Source: Chaetorhynchus papuensis (taxonomy: Eukaryota; Chordata; Aves; Passeriformes; Rhipiduridae). Taken from it: a stretch of 64,000 nt of DNA. The position numbers and the translations under genes are program-made. Location: NCBI GenBank assembly GCA_013396525.1, contig VWYX01000866.1:248001-312000 (forward strand). The letters run 5' to 3'. The notes beneath the pieces were generated by a model that had not been told where the DNA came from, ran no database searches, and worked only from the letters and a program-made list of their open reading frames with translations. Of this stretch, positions 1 to 14,849 are shown one piece after another. How positions within the stretch are numbered: the first letter of the stretch is position 1; every line of letters starts with the position of its first letter.

Positions 1-704
1 ACATGCAAGACACTAAATTGCAGGTGCTTCCTCCACCAAAATGTTAACACTTTCCATGCCGCTTTTCCGAAACATTTTATTTTTAAATTCTTTCATGAGA
101 AGTTTTTCTTGAAATAGCTGTAAAATAAACAGTTGACGAGCAAAACTGCTTGATGTGTGTTACATTTGTCCCTGCTTTCCAGAGCACGTCAGAGCCAGTG
201 TCTTGTACAGAAGAGCATTTCTAAGCAAACCCATGATACCAAAATCTGAACACGATCTAATAACAGCTGATCCTAACTTAATTTTAGAACCCTAAGATTT
301 GAAAACATAAATTAAAAAAAACCCCCGAACCAACACCACAATCCTGGATAAATTTCATATAACAGACTGAATGGTTCTATTGTCTCTTTCGTCATGCTTA
401 AGTTTGCTTTGTTGTTGTTTTCATCTTTCCTTTTAAAATAGCCTCCTGCAGCTCTAAGCTAAAAATCTTCCTGAAGCTTCTATGTGACAGCTGCAGTATC
501 TTAGCCATCTGTTTAATTTATATTTGCTAATGCAGCTCCTGCTGTTTTCAACTGACAGCTTTTTTCTCTCTTATTACCCCCACACGGGAAATCATTGCAC
601 TTGCCAAAGTTTCTCTGTAGTCTCAGATGTCAAATCAAGTCTGGTGACAAAAGGTGATGAATGAGGCTCCTATACACCTCCCTTTTATGTTTTTGGGGGG
701 TTTT

Positions 705-721
705 TGTTGTTGTTGTTGTTG
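705..721. repeat. (TTG)n microsatellite
   Basis: Five to six perfect TTG units following a T-rich and G-rich run. Confidence 0.8.
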
Positions 722-2233
722 AGGGGGTTTCTTAATTATGGTAATTGTAAGGGGTTTTTATGTTATTTCTTTAAAGAATAATTATAAGCAAAAAGGAAGT
801 AGCACAGAAACAAAGCGAGAGTCAAGGGAAATCATACTCCCTTACTCTCAACATAGTAATTCTGTAGAAAGGTTGAGGCTGGGAGATCTCCAAAATACTC
901 TCTGAAGCAGATTATCCATTCCATACTAAGTCACTAAAGTCATGATTCAATCTCTTCAGTCATCTATGCTCACCTACCAACTTCAGGGTTTGTCTGACTA
1001 TTGACGTCCCCTCACTTGCAACCAACATGCCTCCTAACTTTTCTGGAGTGCTCTGGATCTCAGTAGTATTCGTAAGTGAAAGGAAAGTGATGGAGCCCCA
1101 TGGTTCAGCGTGTTGCAGTGCCAGTACTTACCACCATCCTGTAAAGCCTCCTGCACGAAGGTGCAGGGCCCACATTCCTTGTGCTATTCAGAGACACTGG
1201 ATAAAAGGACCAATTGACTCCTAAAACAGCTGTCAGCCTGATACAGCAAGCACAGATGTTACTGGCCCTGCAACTCCCCTGGGGCATGGTAACAAGAAGA
1301 TTAAAGAATCTTTCTCTGCTGAACAGTAACATCAGGTTTAACACAAAACTTTGCAATTCAACACAGAACCCCCATCCTGCGTAAAACTGCATCAGCTGAA
1401 TTGCAGTGAGCTCTGCAATACCTGTCTGAGGTGATGGAACACTCCTCTGTTACAAGAAGCACATTTCAGTGGCCAGCCCCTGCCCAGAAACAGGTAGACA
1501 CATTAAACACAAAGAAATCAAACCCAGAAAGTGTGACCACTCCTCCTTTCTAAATTCCCCCATTCAAAACAACTTTATTAACTGGAGAGGCACACAGAAA
1601 GGTGAAATGAGCACTTGCCAAAGGGCTGGAAGATGTGTGCTTTCTGGTGCCAGAGAGAGCCCTGCAGAGCAGCTGAGAAAGAGCTAGCAGGGATGTATGT
1701 TTGAGGGAATACTTGGGAGACCACAAGTCATAATGTCTTATTACCACTGTTCCCAGAAGGGGATGATGAGAAAATAAATCTGTTGTTCTGAAATGGTAGA
1801 GTTTTCTCCAGCTCCTAACATCAAAACAACCCATAGGACTGAACTTGTGACAGTCCCTATCTTGTGCAGAATCATCCCACTGAACTCTGGAGGATAAAAT
1901 CAGTTGAAGTAAAATGAACGATTCTGCTTTTGAAAGTACAGCAAGCTAGTGCCAAAAATAACTACAGGTGCACTCTGGAGAAGATTACTGCTTCATCTTC
2001 GTATCCCCTGAATATCATCATTATCAGGTACTCCTTGAATAATTGTGCTACAAAAATTTCATCTTTGAAGAGCATACTGGACAAAACAGAACAGCTGAAA
2101 AGAAAAACCCTTAGACCTAAAATACTAATAGCTACACCATACATGAGGACATTATATCCTTTCTTACCCTGAAGATTCTGCCCAAGAGTCAAACTCTTAA
2201 TTTTCAATCTGTTTCTCAGTATTTTCATCTGAA

Positions 2234-2270
2234 AATATATATGTATGTATATGTATATGCTTATGTATGT
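2234..2270. repeat. TA/TATG-rich simple repeat
   Basis: Imperfect alternation of AT and ATGT units (ATATATATGTATGTATATG and on). Confidence 0.8.
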
Positions 2271-5200
2271 AAATGCTGTACTTCACTATAGTACTATTAT
2301 ACAGTGCATAGGCTGGATACCCAGCACAGATTCTGACACTTCTAAAACTCAGTGCCAGTACCAACAGGGAAAAAAAGTGATTTCTAGAAGTACACAGCCT
2401 TGAAAACCTAAAGAGTCACTACTCAGCTTGATTACTTGTACTTTACGACATTTCAAAAGTAACACAATCAAGAAAGTGTAAAGATTAAATTATAACTAAA
2501 CACTTCATTCTTACCTTGGTCAGACACCACTCAATGCAGCCCTCAATCCAGCACTAACATACTAACTTGGCTTTCCACTGTCTGAGAACAGTGGGGGATG
2601 GGAATAGCCAGATAACAGGAAAACCTGAACACACAAACCCTGCTGCACAGAGGCCAAAGCCCTGTGCCCTTGCACCATGTTTTGCAGCACTCCAGGTTCT
2701 GGGAGGATTCGGCTGAGGTACAAAGGCAGCTGCATAAGAAACCCCACCTGAAGTGTCTCAGAAGGGATCACAGTACATACATGGTACTCATGCACCAGTT
2801 ATCCCTCCTGAAAATGCAGCTATCATCAGCTCCGTGGCTCTAGAATTTTGCAGAGCCAGGGCTTTAGCCAAAATCTGAGAGTTGTGGACCCCAGGTGGCT
2901 CCTGAATGCTCCTCCAGCACCTTCAAAACCAGCTTCCCAGTATCCCATGATTCAGAAGCACAAAACAGAGACATCAGCAGTAACACTGAGCAAAGTTGGT
3001 GAGGGCTCAGCAGGTGAACTAGCTCAGGGTCTGAGCCACACAAAAACCTATGTACTGCTTCCAGGTCTGAGCCTGGGATTTCAGAATGGATAACTTGTTA
3101 CCCAAATAATGTATCCATGGAAAATAAAACACTAGCTGCAAAAATTAAATGGAAGGAAAGCAAATTTCTGTGTCTACAAAGTAATTCTGAAAAATTACTA
3201 AATATTAAGCTATCAAGATAACAAAGGTTATTTGCTACATCCCCCATACAATGTGTTTAAAATCCTGTCCTCTAAGGCTTTGCCTGTGTATATTCCTCTT
3301 CACTTGCCAGCATCCTCAGGCATTCCCCAAGAGAAACTTCTGCAAAGAGTATATAAAGACAATACCCACAAGGAAATCAGATTTAACTCTCTACGCTGTC
3401 CAATAAATGCAAGCAATAAAGTAGGTTAAGCACGACTGTCCATACATAGACAGCATTTCAAAACCAAAGCACTACAGCCATTAATACTCACCACCCTGAA
3501 CTGTAACTCTGAGCTCTAACAAGGACATAAGAGTCTTCCCCAAAAATGCTAATGCTAGTTTACCTTAAGCAGAGACAACAACCTTCAACAAATTCCAACA
3601 AATTTTAGTTTTACCTTCCAGAAAAACAAGTTTTGTTGTTTATCTGTACTTTAGTGCCTAGATTTAAAATGAAAAGGCAAGTACAGCTGCTCACAGCTGA
3701 TAAGGCCTCATGCTTCTGGCATCTATTTATATCCATGATCCAGAGTAACAAACCCACGTTCTTTAAACAACTGAAGCAACTATTAGATAAAATATGGAAA
3801 TCGGAAGATGGGACTAGAAGCAACCTCCTTTACTGTATAAATCCATTTATACACCGTAAATCAAGAAAAAACACATATGGGTGAAGATAATAAAAGATCC
3901 ATACCATCTGTGAAGATCAACTGCCAAAGCAGAGTGTCTCAACAACAATTTCCAAGTTAGGGCACGAGGGCAACTCCTGATGGCATCTTGCTGGTTCTCA
4001 TCTGAACATGGGGCCAGCACCCCTGCCAATCCAGTTAATGTTTTCTGGCTGAGGTCACTCACATCTGGTTTGTGTACAGGCAGCTTCTGCTGCTCAGTGT
4101 TGCACAGGAACAGAGGCATCGTAGGATGTCATAGGGGAGCATGGGTTTAGTGGTTGTGATTAACCTCAAGCAATGCCTGATCTGTGGGGCTGCAAAACAC
4201 AGATGAAAACTCAAGTTTGAGATTTCACAAAATAGGAAGAGGTAGTCAGTCCTACGGGGCAAAGCCTAGGAGAGAGCAAATAATGAGAGAAGACAGAGGA
4301 GGATGGAACAGAAGTGCGCTTCCACCTCTGGCCGTGCCCACTTGGCCCAGGGTTGACCTGACTCCTGTGGATGACACTCAGTCCAGCTGAGTCTGAAAAC
4401 TCACAACTCAACACACACAGCTATTGTGCTACATTGAGATACTGCTTATATACTGCAGCTTGTCTGTACTCATCTGCAGCATAATACTGGGTTAGCGTTC
4501 GCCTGGGCTCAGTTGGTTATCCAAAAGTGGAGGATTAAGAGCTTCAGGGTTCAGCTCTGCAAGGAGCATAAAGCAATGTCAGTGGCTGCCAGCAAAAGAG
4601 GTGGACCCACATCCCTGCCTATTCATAGCACACTGATCCAAATACATAATCCACCAAAAATTTATTATCAATCAGTCAGACTTATGAGCTGATCGAATGC
4701 ACCCTACACCTCCCTGATTGCAGGAGCTGAAGACAGGAATGTTGTAACTGTGGCAGATGAGAGCAACACGGAGCTTTCCAGGAGAAGCACAGTCTGAGAT
4801 CACCTTTCACAAAACAGTATCTTTAGCCAGCCTTTTCATCTCCTGCTTTCCCCTTTAGTCTGTATAATAAAGGCTGGCTAAACAATGTCCTAGTCCATTA
4901 GACAATAATTTTTCGTGTGTGTCTTGTCCTGTATCTCAAGAATCACTCTGGAACTGAAACACTGGTTATTTCTATATAGACTTCTAAACTCTAAACTGGC
5001 AACAAACTTTGAATGTTTTCTAAGAGTCAAAAGCCTGAACAAGACTGAAATACAAACAGCGTTTTCAAGAGCTCTCCCTAGTGTGCCCTCCTGTTTCTCC
5101 TACAGTATCTCTCTGCTACGAAAAATGTTAACTTTCATTTAGAACAGCAGCCAATACCCGTTTCAGATATCCCTTCCCCTGCTTCTTTCCTACCCTTTTG

Positions 5201-8200
5201 CTCTACTGATAGAAAAACAATCCAGTATCACAGCCAGGGAAGAGCACTGCAGAGCCAACAAAAGATAACCATACTGGCTGGAGAGGGATGTATTGGAGTC
5301 AAGTGCTACAGCTCTGGAACAAGACTAAAGGAGAGGATTTCACAGGGACAAATCTGAAAGAGCCAGAAGCTGGCTGAGGTATACACTACACAAATCCACT
5401 CAAATACCCAAATTTGACTCCATCTCGCTACAGTTTGCTATTCCTGGTCTTCACAGTAAACTGACATCAACACTTACTCAGAAATCCAAGGTTAGAGAAA
5501 ATAATATTTATATTAAAGAGATCAATCCCACTTCTTGTCATGCCTTCTGTGCTTTATTTTGTTTTACAGTTTTTCATTTTAATTTTGTGTTCCAAATTTG
5601 GGTTATGGCAAGACAACAAGAACATGAATTGTTATGCATAATATAAAGTAAACAAAATAAATTTAAAAGCCTCATCTCTGAGGAGCAAATGCTCTTAAGA
5701 TATCTTTAGTTAATGCCAGCACCAACACTATGTGCCTGCTGCTTAGGCACAAAAAATGAGGCAGAAAATCAGTCTCAGACACTGACCAAGGTAGTTTTAA
5801 TATGAGGTATGCCAAATGCAACTTAGTGACTTGGACATGGATTACAGGAAAAAGCAAATGCATCAGTACCTGAAACTTTCTCCCCAGTCAAAATCTCACA
5901 ACTATTTAGTAATTATTCAAATGTCCCCTTCCTTGATGAGCACTAATACTGCACATCTGAGTCTTTCAGCTAGCAGCCACACGGTTTATGAAGCAGCCAC
6001 TGCCAGGTGAGGAGAAATGATAGCCTGTTGTGCTGACCTAGCACAGAAACACAATTCATCCAGCCGGAAATTGTTTTTATACAACCAGTGCTCTCAATAC
6101 ACTAGAAAATAGTTTAGATACCTGATGATTTAGATTTTAATGTTCTTACTGTGGATATGGCCACCAAAATTCCCACTGCCTCTCATTCCTCACACACTTA
6201 ATATGTTGATTTAATTATATGCCTGTAATTCAGTTTACATTTTACAGGAGGCAAAAGGTAAGGAGATTCCAGTAAATGACACTTGAGATAAGAGAATGAG
6301 TTACTGGAGAGCAAGATGCTCATTCTTTGCATATGTACCAACCTATAATAGAGGGCTTCAGAATTCGCTCAAATCAGGACAAGCAGGAAGCCTTGGCAAA
6401 AGCTAAACTAAAATTAATTTTCCAGACCTTAATGTTATAAAGGTAATTTGCAAAGTACAAATCAGCGAAGACGTGTCTTTGTAAACCCATGGATAGACAG
6501 CTTCAATCTGCTGCTTGCTCAGATTTTTTTTCCCCAGCTGCCCTGAACAAAGCTTTGCCCATCCTCACCGTCTGGGGCACCAGGCAGCAGGGACAGGAGT
6601 GGAGCCGAAGTAAATGAGGTCAGTTCCATGCTGCACTGCCTGGGAAAGCTCTGGATGGAAACCCAGGCACGGATCACTACAGAAAAGGTGAAATAAAACA
6701 TCTAGCAAGCAGAAGGAGATTTAGAGATGGATTGTTCTCCAGCTGCCCAAATCTAAATAGCAAGGGCAAGATAAAAAAATTACAAGCTCTGGCTACCATT
6801 CAGATAAGGAGGAGGGGGAAAAGAAATCAAACAACTCCGAATCTAAAAAGAGTGGGACATGAGAATTTTTCTAAGAATAATTTAACCAAAGACCAGATGG
6901 AATGAATTAGAATATGTCCTAATTACAAGTTTATTAAGTCAGTCAAATTCTCCTTAGGGAAAACATAAAAATCAAAAGACCCCAATCAAGTAAAGGTCGA
7001 TCTTAGTGATGGGAAGAGGAGGAATTTCAGAAGGCAAAGTGAATTTAAATACATCCATGTTGAAAACTGGAAGATCTCTTTTCAGAGATTGAATCCTGTC
7101 AGTAATACTCAGAAAAATTTTTGACACTCTCTAAAATTATTAGCATAACAATCCTCAGAGAATGTGAGAGAAAGATTTGGGATTTTATCTCATGCAAACC
7201 CGTAAGATACTAGGAGTATATTTTTTTCATAAAGAAGATAATACTGAAAAAACTCCAGCAGCTTAACAGAATAAATGGAAATACACATGTAAGCTTTGAT
7301 GCTGATGCTGTTGCTGCTCACTCAAAATCACCATGTTAAAACAGATGCTCACTCTTTCCCCATCCCTTACAAATGGTAACACGAAGCTGAGTTCTATCAG
7401 GAAGCTAATCCCAAACTACAGTATCATTCTCTGTCCCAATGGACTTCCCCCCTTTTTCCTCTCTGTAACACTTTCTCTCAGCTCCACCTGACATGTGATG
7501 TATTTATAGTAGAAAGAAGCTGCTTCAGTGGTGTATTTTTGAAAATCTATTTTTTGCTGCAGTACCCCAGCCAACCAGGTTCAAACCAGGAAATCAAAGC
7601 CCTGCATATTATCGTATATTATCTTACATGACTGAAAGTCACAGGCAATCAACTCCTCTGTGTCTGCATCCCTCTAGGAAATCCCAAGCTCTGGGAACAA
7701 AAATACTACTACAATCTCTACAATAAACTACTTAAGGAATTGGATGGTATATTCATATGTATTTCATATACTTATATTTATTTTGTATGTACTGACATAC
7801 ACACACGCCTTTCTGATGCAGGAATTAAAAATCCCCTTCTAACACACCAGTGGCCAAACAGCTAACATGCTAGCATTTTGGAAGTGGCTCGCACAACAGG
7901 AAAAGCAATTGCACAGTAGGAAAACTCCAGCAGGGAGACAACAATCCAACAACAAACAGGACATAAAGCATCAAATGTAAAGTGAACTCTTGAGGAGCTA
8001 AGACAGATGCAAAAGCTGTTTGTGGTATTGTGGAAAGATGTATTGCTTAGCAAGTTTAGGAATACATTGAAGGCCTGGAAATATTTATCAGTGCAAGGTG
8101 CTGAAAAGGTGTATTGAAAGAGAGTTCACAGTCACTTATCAAGCACAATTGCTCAAAATCACCCAGGACAAATTTTCACATATGATCTCTAAAACATTGA

Positions 8201-9954
8201 AATGCCACCCCCTAAGGTATACTACCAGTATTAATTCCTATGCTGGTACAGTCCTGACAGTGTGTGTTTTAGCAGAAAACTCAAAAATATTTTCTCTTCT
8301 CTCAACAGTGATATGTTTGTGGAATACTTTACTTGGAAACAATGCCAGAATTTAATTTTAAAATCATAACATTTACTTTTACTTCCAGATGCAAAATCCA
8401 CACATCTAGTAAACAATGCCACGTATTCACTTCTCCCAAACCACCATTAAGTGGTCATCAGTCAAAACAACCCTTCCTTTAAAAACGACAGGCTTAAGCC
8501 TTTCAGCATAGGCTGCAAATTTTCGTGATATCCTCTAAAATTACAGTTATCTTGCATGAAAAGTAACAAATAACAACAAAGAAATATTTTCTGTATAATT
8601 TTACAGAGCTATCATTTTAATTTTTCTGCTTTGCAGCTCCATTTCATGCACATCAACAAAATCGTATTTCAACCCTGGGCCTGTCAATACCCACAATTCC
8701 ATGTATTTGTTATTAAAAGATACCTTATTCAGAAATGTGCTTTGACAGTGCACTACCAATGCCACGCGTAGGCAGCCAGTGCATACGAGGACTGCTGGAA
8801 CCCCACTAAACACAGAGTCTCCTGCTAACTCCAGCATCGCAGCCAGGAAACCACACAAGTCAGACTGCAGCAAAGAAATTCCACTTCTGGTGTGACGTGG
8901 ACTGGGATAAAGCAGTATATATGAGAGGAACAGATCATGCCAGAGCATTTACTGTGTTCATTCATTCCTTACCTTTCCCTTTACATTGCAGAGGTTACAT
9001 CACCCCTTGAAACACAGTCATAAGCAGCAACAAGTTTCATATATGAATCCTTTTTTCCCTGGGTGCTCTGGGGAAGCAAGAACATGCACTCAAGTGAGCA
9101 TTCATGCCTCAGTCAGCCTGAGGACAAGGCTCTGCACCGAAGTCCTTAAGACCTTCTCACGGCTGCTGATTTCATCCACAAACTGAAAGGGCATCTCAGC
9201 AGGACACTGCCAGCCTCCTTTTCAGCTCCCACTCACTGACTGCCAGTCTCTGGCAAGTGAAATGTCAAGAACCAGGCAGGGGCGGTGTTTGGAGAAGGAG
9301 GGATAAGAGATTCTCACCATCCATCAACCTCAAAACCTATTCAGCCGACAACTTGAATGGAACAGGCATTTCATTCTCCATGGTAACAAGAGATGGAAGA
9401 AGGTTGGGGAAAAAAAAGAGAAAGAGTACAGACCCGGGAAAATCTGATGTTGAAGAGACAGGGAAAGTTGCAAACTTTGCAACTTCTCTTTGCTGTGCAA
9501 GTTGCATGCAGAAGAAAGAAAAACTCTTTCCCTGCCTGCACAGTGTGAGACAAGCTGTCCTATGGCCTCGATGAGGTGTCCTTTCTGCGAGCAGTGTACT
9601 GATGTGGGGGTAGGAAATCCCTCATTCTGCACCAGTCCTACCCAGAGGAAAGACAAATGCCTTCTGAACACTGGAAGTTTGGGAAAACTGCAGATTATTG
9701 CCCCCCAGGAAACAGAACCATCTGAAAGGGAAAAGATGCTATCACTCCCTGTACAGTATTTCTTGTCTACAGATCAAAGCCACTGATACCGATTCAGTGT
9801 GTGTGCCAGCGCTGACCACAAACCGGAGAGGAGGATTAGCATCACTCTTTGTCTGCTTTACATCTTACATGGAAGAAAACGTTTGTTAGTTCTGTTATGC
9901 TGAACCAGTTAGATGCACAGATAAAAACAAGGCATTTATTTATTCTTTTCCAAG

Positions 9955-10031
9955 GCACACCAAAACGAAGCATGGAAGCAAACAAACTTAAAATTCGGGC
10001 AGCACCTTTGCCAGCCTCAAGGGATCTCACG
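9955..10031 (+). other. Exon-like segment with strong splice sites and a Kozak ATG
   Basis: A 77-bp segment flanked by a strong acceptor (pyrimidine-rich TTTATTTATTCTTTTCCAAG) and a near-perfect donor (ACG then GTAAGT). Inside, an ATG at 9972-9974 has A at -3 and G at +4. It opens 20 codons starting MEANKLKIRA that run exactly to the donor in phase 0. I do not recognise the peptide and found no matching downstream exon on the plus strand. It could be an initiator exon of an unannotated gene, a lncRNA exon, or a chance pseudo-exon. Confidence 0.3.
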
Positions 10032-13000
10032 GTAAGTCAGTTCTTATTAACATTTCAGGCCTGGCCATCTTCTGAACTTTTTTTCCTGCTATTTTACATT
10101 CATAACTTGAGCTGTCACAGCCAGAATGTGCACAACAGGGAAATTACATTTGGATTCATGCACGTTTGTGTTCCAAGCTGGCCCCATGCAGCTACTGAAA
10201 AGAGTCTCTGGCTAAAGCACTTATGCAAGATAACCCAACAAAGCACTGAAAAGCTCTGTAAATCCTGGCTGGTGCCATCTTATTTTTTTTCAGTTCTTTA
10301 CATTGATTCTTCCCTGAAGAACACATTTAAATCTCCCTCTCCCATGCAAATCCACCACCTCTGAATTTGGAGTTTGTTATCACTTTTGTATTGTATATGG
10401 GACATGCTGGTGGTGCAGTACTTTTTCTGTAACCTATATTATCTATACAGTGAGCTTTTTGTTAAAGGTGACCTACAGAATTGCTTTGAGTTCTCCCAGT
10501 TGTCCTTATATATCAACAAATATGTTTAAGATCATAGTTTTTTAAAAACTATGTATTTTTCCTCATTGTACTCATTTCAGTTTTGGATAGACAGCTTTCA
10601 ATTTCTTACGTAAGTCTTTACCATTCATGACATTGCAACCCATAAGACACATTAATACACAACCCTGCCCACTGGTTTTCAGCCTTTATCCACACCAATC
10701 ATTTCAAAGCCATGTGAATACATTCTTGCTTTTGAAAATCACCTTCCTCCTCTAAAAAATTTTGTTTCATTCTCTCCTCTGTCTTCCAAGATTGACTCTC
10801 AGAAAAACCAAAAGGGAACTTGAGTAGAAACAATCCTACAGTCACTTGCTACTTGTTCTCAGCTTATCTTCTTGAGACAGCCCTTTCTTTAGGCAAAGGG
10901 GGACATATTTACCTTTTGAAATGTAGTTCAGGTCCATGGCTTAGAACTATTTTCCTTTTTTTCCTCAAGACTTCAACAAGAAAATGAGAAAAGAAACTGC
11001 TCCATTCTCTCTCCCAGCTAAAGCCAACTAAAGTGGGAGTGACACACACATCAGCTGGAAGATGTCAGCCTCCTACAACTCTACATAAGCAAATAAATGC
11101 TGTTAAATGCACCCGCGTGATCAGATGAATTCAGTTCTTTTCAGCTAGTTTTGAAGATATTTCAGAATTCCAAGGAGATATTTGCATCCCATTTAAAATA
11201 TATTCTACCCACATCTATTAAAATATGGGCATTTAACATAAAAAGCTTTTTATATTCCTTTCATAGAACAATCTCAGAGTACTTTGTTATTTTGCTTTGT
11301 TACAGGAGCACAAAAAGGAAAGAATGTGTTTTTGCCAATCGCCACCAAGCAGAATCATCTTCCCTGCACTTGCTGTTCTCTGAGTTTCACCTTGATCCTC
11401 CTGAAGGTTTGAAAGCATTGTTGTTTATCTGCAGCTCAGGGAAGGGATTTTCTTTCTCTCTGAAGTTGATTCTAATGTACTTCAAAGAGTTGCCATCTAT
11501 TAATGTTATCCACTTGTCTTCCTGTGATTCAAAAACTATACCCATAGAAATGAAGAGCTTTCCTAAATCTGTTCTAGCAGCATGCTTTAGGCAAGAAAGA
11601 AGACACTGACAATGTTACCAATATTCAGAAATACGACAAAAACCAGTCCAAGAGCATAGAGTCGTACCAACCACAGTGCCCACTGTGTGTTCTCTTTCAG
11701 CCACCAGAAGGGAAATGTTGATGTGTCTCACCAATGGCATACACAGAGACACACATCTTGGAAACAAATCTACTATGAAATGGCTAAAACTAGTATCTCA
11801 AAAGGCACCCTACTGAGGGGTACTGAAGTGAAGGGTGAAGCATGCCCACACAGAATCAAGGCCTTATCCAGCTTCCAAAACAGAAGAATAAACAGTACAG
11901 TACAGCCAAGATTGAAAAGACTGCCCACCATGTGTGCCTGCCAGGCAATAATAAAAGCTGAAATACATCAATAGCTTCAGGCTGGCTGAGAACGAAGCTG
12001 ACTTGAGTTCTGATCAAGTTTGGTGGTCTCCACACAGCTCTTGCATTACAAAAGCTACCATCTCAACTGACAGCAATTTTACAGAGAAGTGAACCAGTGG
12101 TGAACCTCACTGGGACAGCACTGGCAGCAGCAGACACATCACAGCATCCTGAACTGCACCTGCTCAGGTAACAAATAGATCTGATGCTGCCACTGCTGCC
12201 TTTTCAGTTAGATGCCTGCTCTGAAAACTTTGCTATACCTACCAAGAAAATTAATATGTGAAGTGACTTTACTGTAACACAGAATCACTTATGATTTACA
12301 CTTATGAGCATATTGGAATAAAACTCATATTTTACCTGGTTGAAATGCAACAGTGAGAAAGAACAAGCAAAAAAGATAGATACTCAGAGATTGAGAGGAC
12401 AAAACAGTAAAAAATACTACGTACATATTTTTCAAACCATATATTAAAATGGTTTCTGGGAATCAAAAAAGCTAAAAAACATGATTGGATAGCAAACAAA
12501 AATCATCCAGACCTCAAAAAATTCCGAGAACAGCACTTTGGAAAGCCAAAGCATCTTGATTTAAATAGACAACCATGGCTGAAGTATCTCTGAGCTATTC
12601 TCAATTCAAGTGATTTCAAGGTAGGAATGAGTACGGACAGAGTACACAGAGCTGACCTGATGACACAGTGTGTGTGTCATCAGTAAAAGAACACACCGTG
12701 CCACTGAATTTCCAGTCATTTCCCACTGCAGACACACCACCCCAAAATGGGAGAGGTGGACTTCATGCATGCAATTTTTTCAAAACATACTTCTCTAGTA
12801 AGCAAAATTATACTAACCCAATAGTTTCCTATCTTCAAGTGTGCCACAAAATTAATCAAAGATAAGACTTCAATAAAAAGCTCTTCAAAAGAATCAGCAT
12901 TATTCACCACAGAGGTGAAGACTGAAATTTTAACCTACTTGAGGGTAATTTTTTTTTTAATTAGTCAGTGTTTTAAAAAGTTTTCATAAAATAGCAACTC

Positions 13001-14849
13001 TCCACTACTTTAGAAACAGAAATAATAAATGCAAAATCCTTTGCATCACAGGAGTTTCGTGTTTCATAAGAGACAAAGAGCAAATGACTGCAAGAGTCCT
13101 AACAATTTGTTTGGCTGATGCCATCTAAAACAGCACACAAAGTCACCTCAGTCTGTTATCCAAGAACTTGAAATAGCAGTAAACGTTAATGACACATGGC
13201 AAGGTAAAAGCTATCAGCCAGGGAGGAAACAGCTTTTAGAAGAGCATTAGAGGCTTATATGTACTGAACTCTAAAATTTTGTATCTGCAGGAAAGGTTTT
13301 CAGTATTTCACATGCAAACATTTTCATGCAAATAAATACGTTTTCCTCCAAACTAAAAGAGTTTACAAGGGCACAATTAGCTTTTTCACTGAGTATAAAT
13401 CAGACAGCTGCCTGTAATTGGAACCAGGAGCAAAAGATGTATAAGAGATGCTTTCTTCCTTGCAGATGTTTTCCCAAGATTTAAGGGAAAGCTCTACTTC
13501 AAGAAATTAATACGATACTAGCTAAATCTACATGGTCTATGGCTTTAATAGGTACATTTACATGTGAATAGTTAGTTTTGGTTTTGGGTTTTTTTTCTTT
13601 TCGTTCCCAATTTGCTTTTGGATTTTATCTATTTCATGTTAGATTAAAAGCCAAATTAAGCACACTGTGATACCTCTGCAAATAAAGCTATCTTTTAACA
13701 AGCAGCAGAGGGGTCAACAGCAATGAATCAGCACTAACTGCTATCACTAGCAGTGCGAAAAAGAAAAACACTACCCCTTCATTTCAAGGGGATCAGAAGA
13801 AGCTGTGAATTTAAACTCACAAGGTTTACAGATGAAGAAATTAAATATGTTTCATATGACAGAGGCATGTCTAAATGTCTGTTTCTGTCCACATTTCATA
13901 ATGTTACTGAAATACATGTGATGTCCAACATATCCTTGGGACACAGGACACTACTTAAGGCAAAGCACTATGCAATGCCTTAAAACTCCATCAGTGTAAA
14001 TAATACAAAAACAATGGGTTGGGAAATTTTTTGGGAGGGAAGCAGTGGGGGAGTGGAGATAACACCAACTAACCAATCTTTTTTTCCACTAAGCCAGCAT
14101 TTCAACAACTTAAGTATCTATAAATGAACCTGTCTCTTAAGAAGAAACTGATTTAAATTTGTATCATTCTGCAAATAAGATGACATTAATTAGAACAGAT
14201 GACACAATTTTCTTCAGCTTTTCTGCTACAGCTAACTGCTCCCATGATTTCTAAATTGCTTCCCTGTTTTACACAGTGATCCCAGCTGGTAAAAAACTGG
14301 GAAACTTCCCCTTCCTTCAGGCAAACGGAAAACCAGAATCAAACCGTTTTCAACAAGCTGACCAGAACACTGCAGATAAATATAAAGAATCATAAATTTC
14401 ATATTTTTATTCACTCCACTCCCAAGACACCACAATGATAGAAGAACCAGCTGAGGTACTAATGCAGATGTGACCAAAGAGGCCTCAGGCACAGATAACC
14501 AACTAACTTGTGCAACTTAAAAAGCAACACAAACTCCCAGCTGCCGGCTCCTCTTCCCCAGTGTAATAAGATGTAACACATATTCAGTTTACAGTATGGT
14601 GCCATATTTTGGCTGGAAGGCATAAGAGATATGAATTTAACAATGTGTTAAATTGGTGTGTAGCACCTGTGTCTTACTACAGCCTGCTTGATTTCCCCAG
14701 GGCTGGAGGATGTGTCTGCCACCTGGAGATGGGCAGCACAGCCTGACTTATTCTTTCTAGGCTCTTTCTAGAACTACCTGGGCACAAGGTCCCAAATCTG
14801 ACCACAGATCCCAGGCACTGTGATAGGGTGGGCAGGAAAAGCATGCTTT
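10032..14849. other. Non-coding AT-rich DNA
   Basis: Nothing recognisable except the short inverted repeat at 12657-12683. The 152-codon plus frame at 11151-11609 looks random. A plus-strand acceptor GCTTTGTTACAG occurs near 11305, but the following frames are closed or lack a good donor. Confidence 0.6.
12657..12683. repeat. Perfect 11-bp inverted repeat with 5-bp loop
   Basis: CTGATGACACA and TGTGTCATCAG flank GTGTG. The stem is too short for a microRNA precursor. It includes TGACA/TGTCA half-sites of the kind bound by TALE homeodomain proteins. Confidence 0.7.

Larger units (their letters stand above)
1..9954. other. Non-coding AT-rich DNA
   Basis: No recognisable coding exon, RNA gene or clear interspersed repeat. 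Open frames here are short (115 codons or fewer) and unlike known proteins. Isolated splice-like motifs occur, such as a minus-strand donor AAG then GTAAGA at 2517-2512 (the ~60-bp segment upstream of it is closed in all frames) and a plus-strand acceptor CATTGCAG near 8990. None forms a supportable exon. It is probably intron of the CpG-island gene or intergenic. Confidence 0.6.

Noticed and set aside
9849..10364. 171-codon plus-strand frame as a single-exon gene
   Set aside because: The residues outside the 77-bp exon-like core look random and include intron-like poly-T; only the core is kept as a candidate exon.
11151..11609. 152-codon plus-strand frame as a gene
   Set aside because: The composition looks random, there is no domain, it crosses a possible splice acceptor, and no flanking exon is consistent with it.
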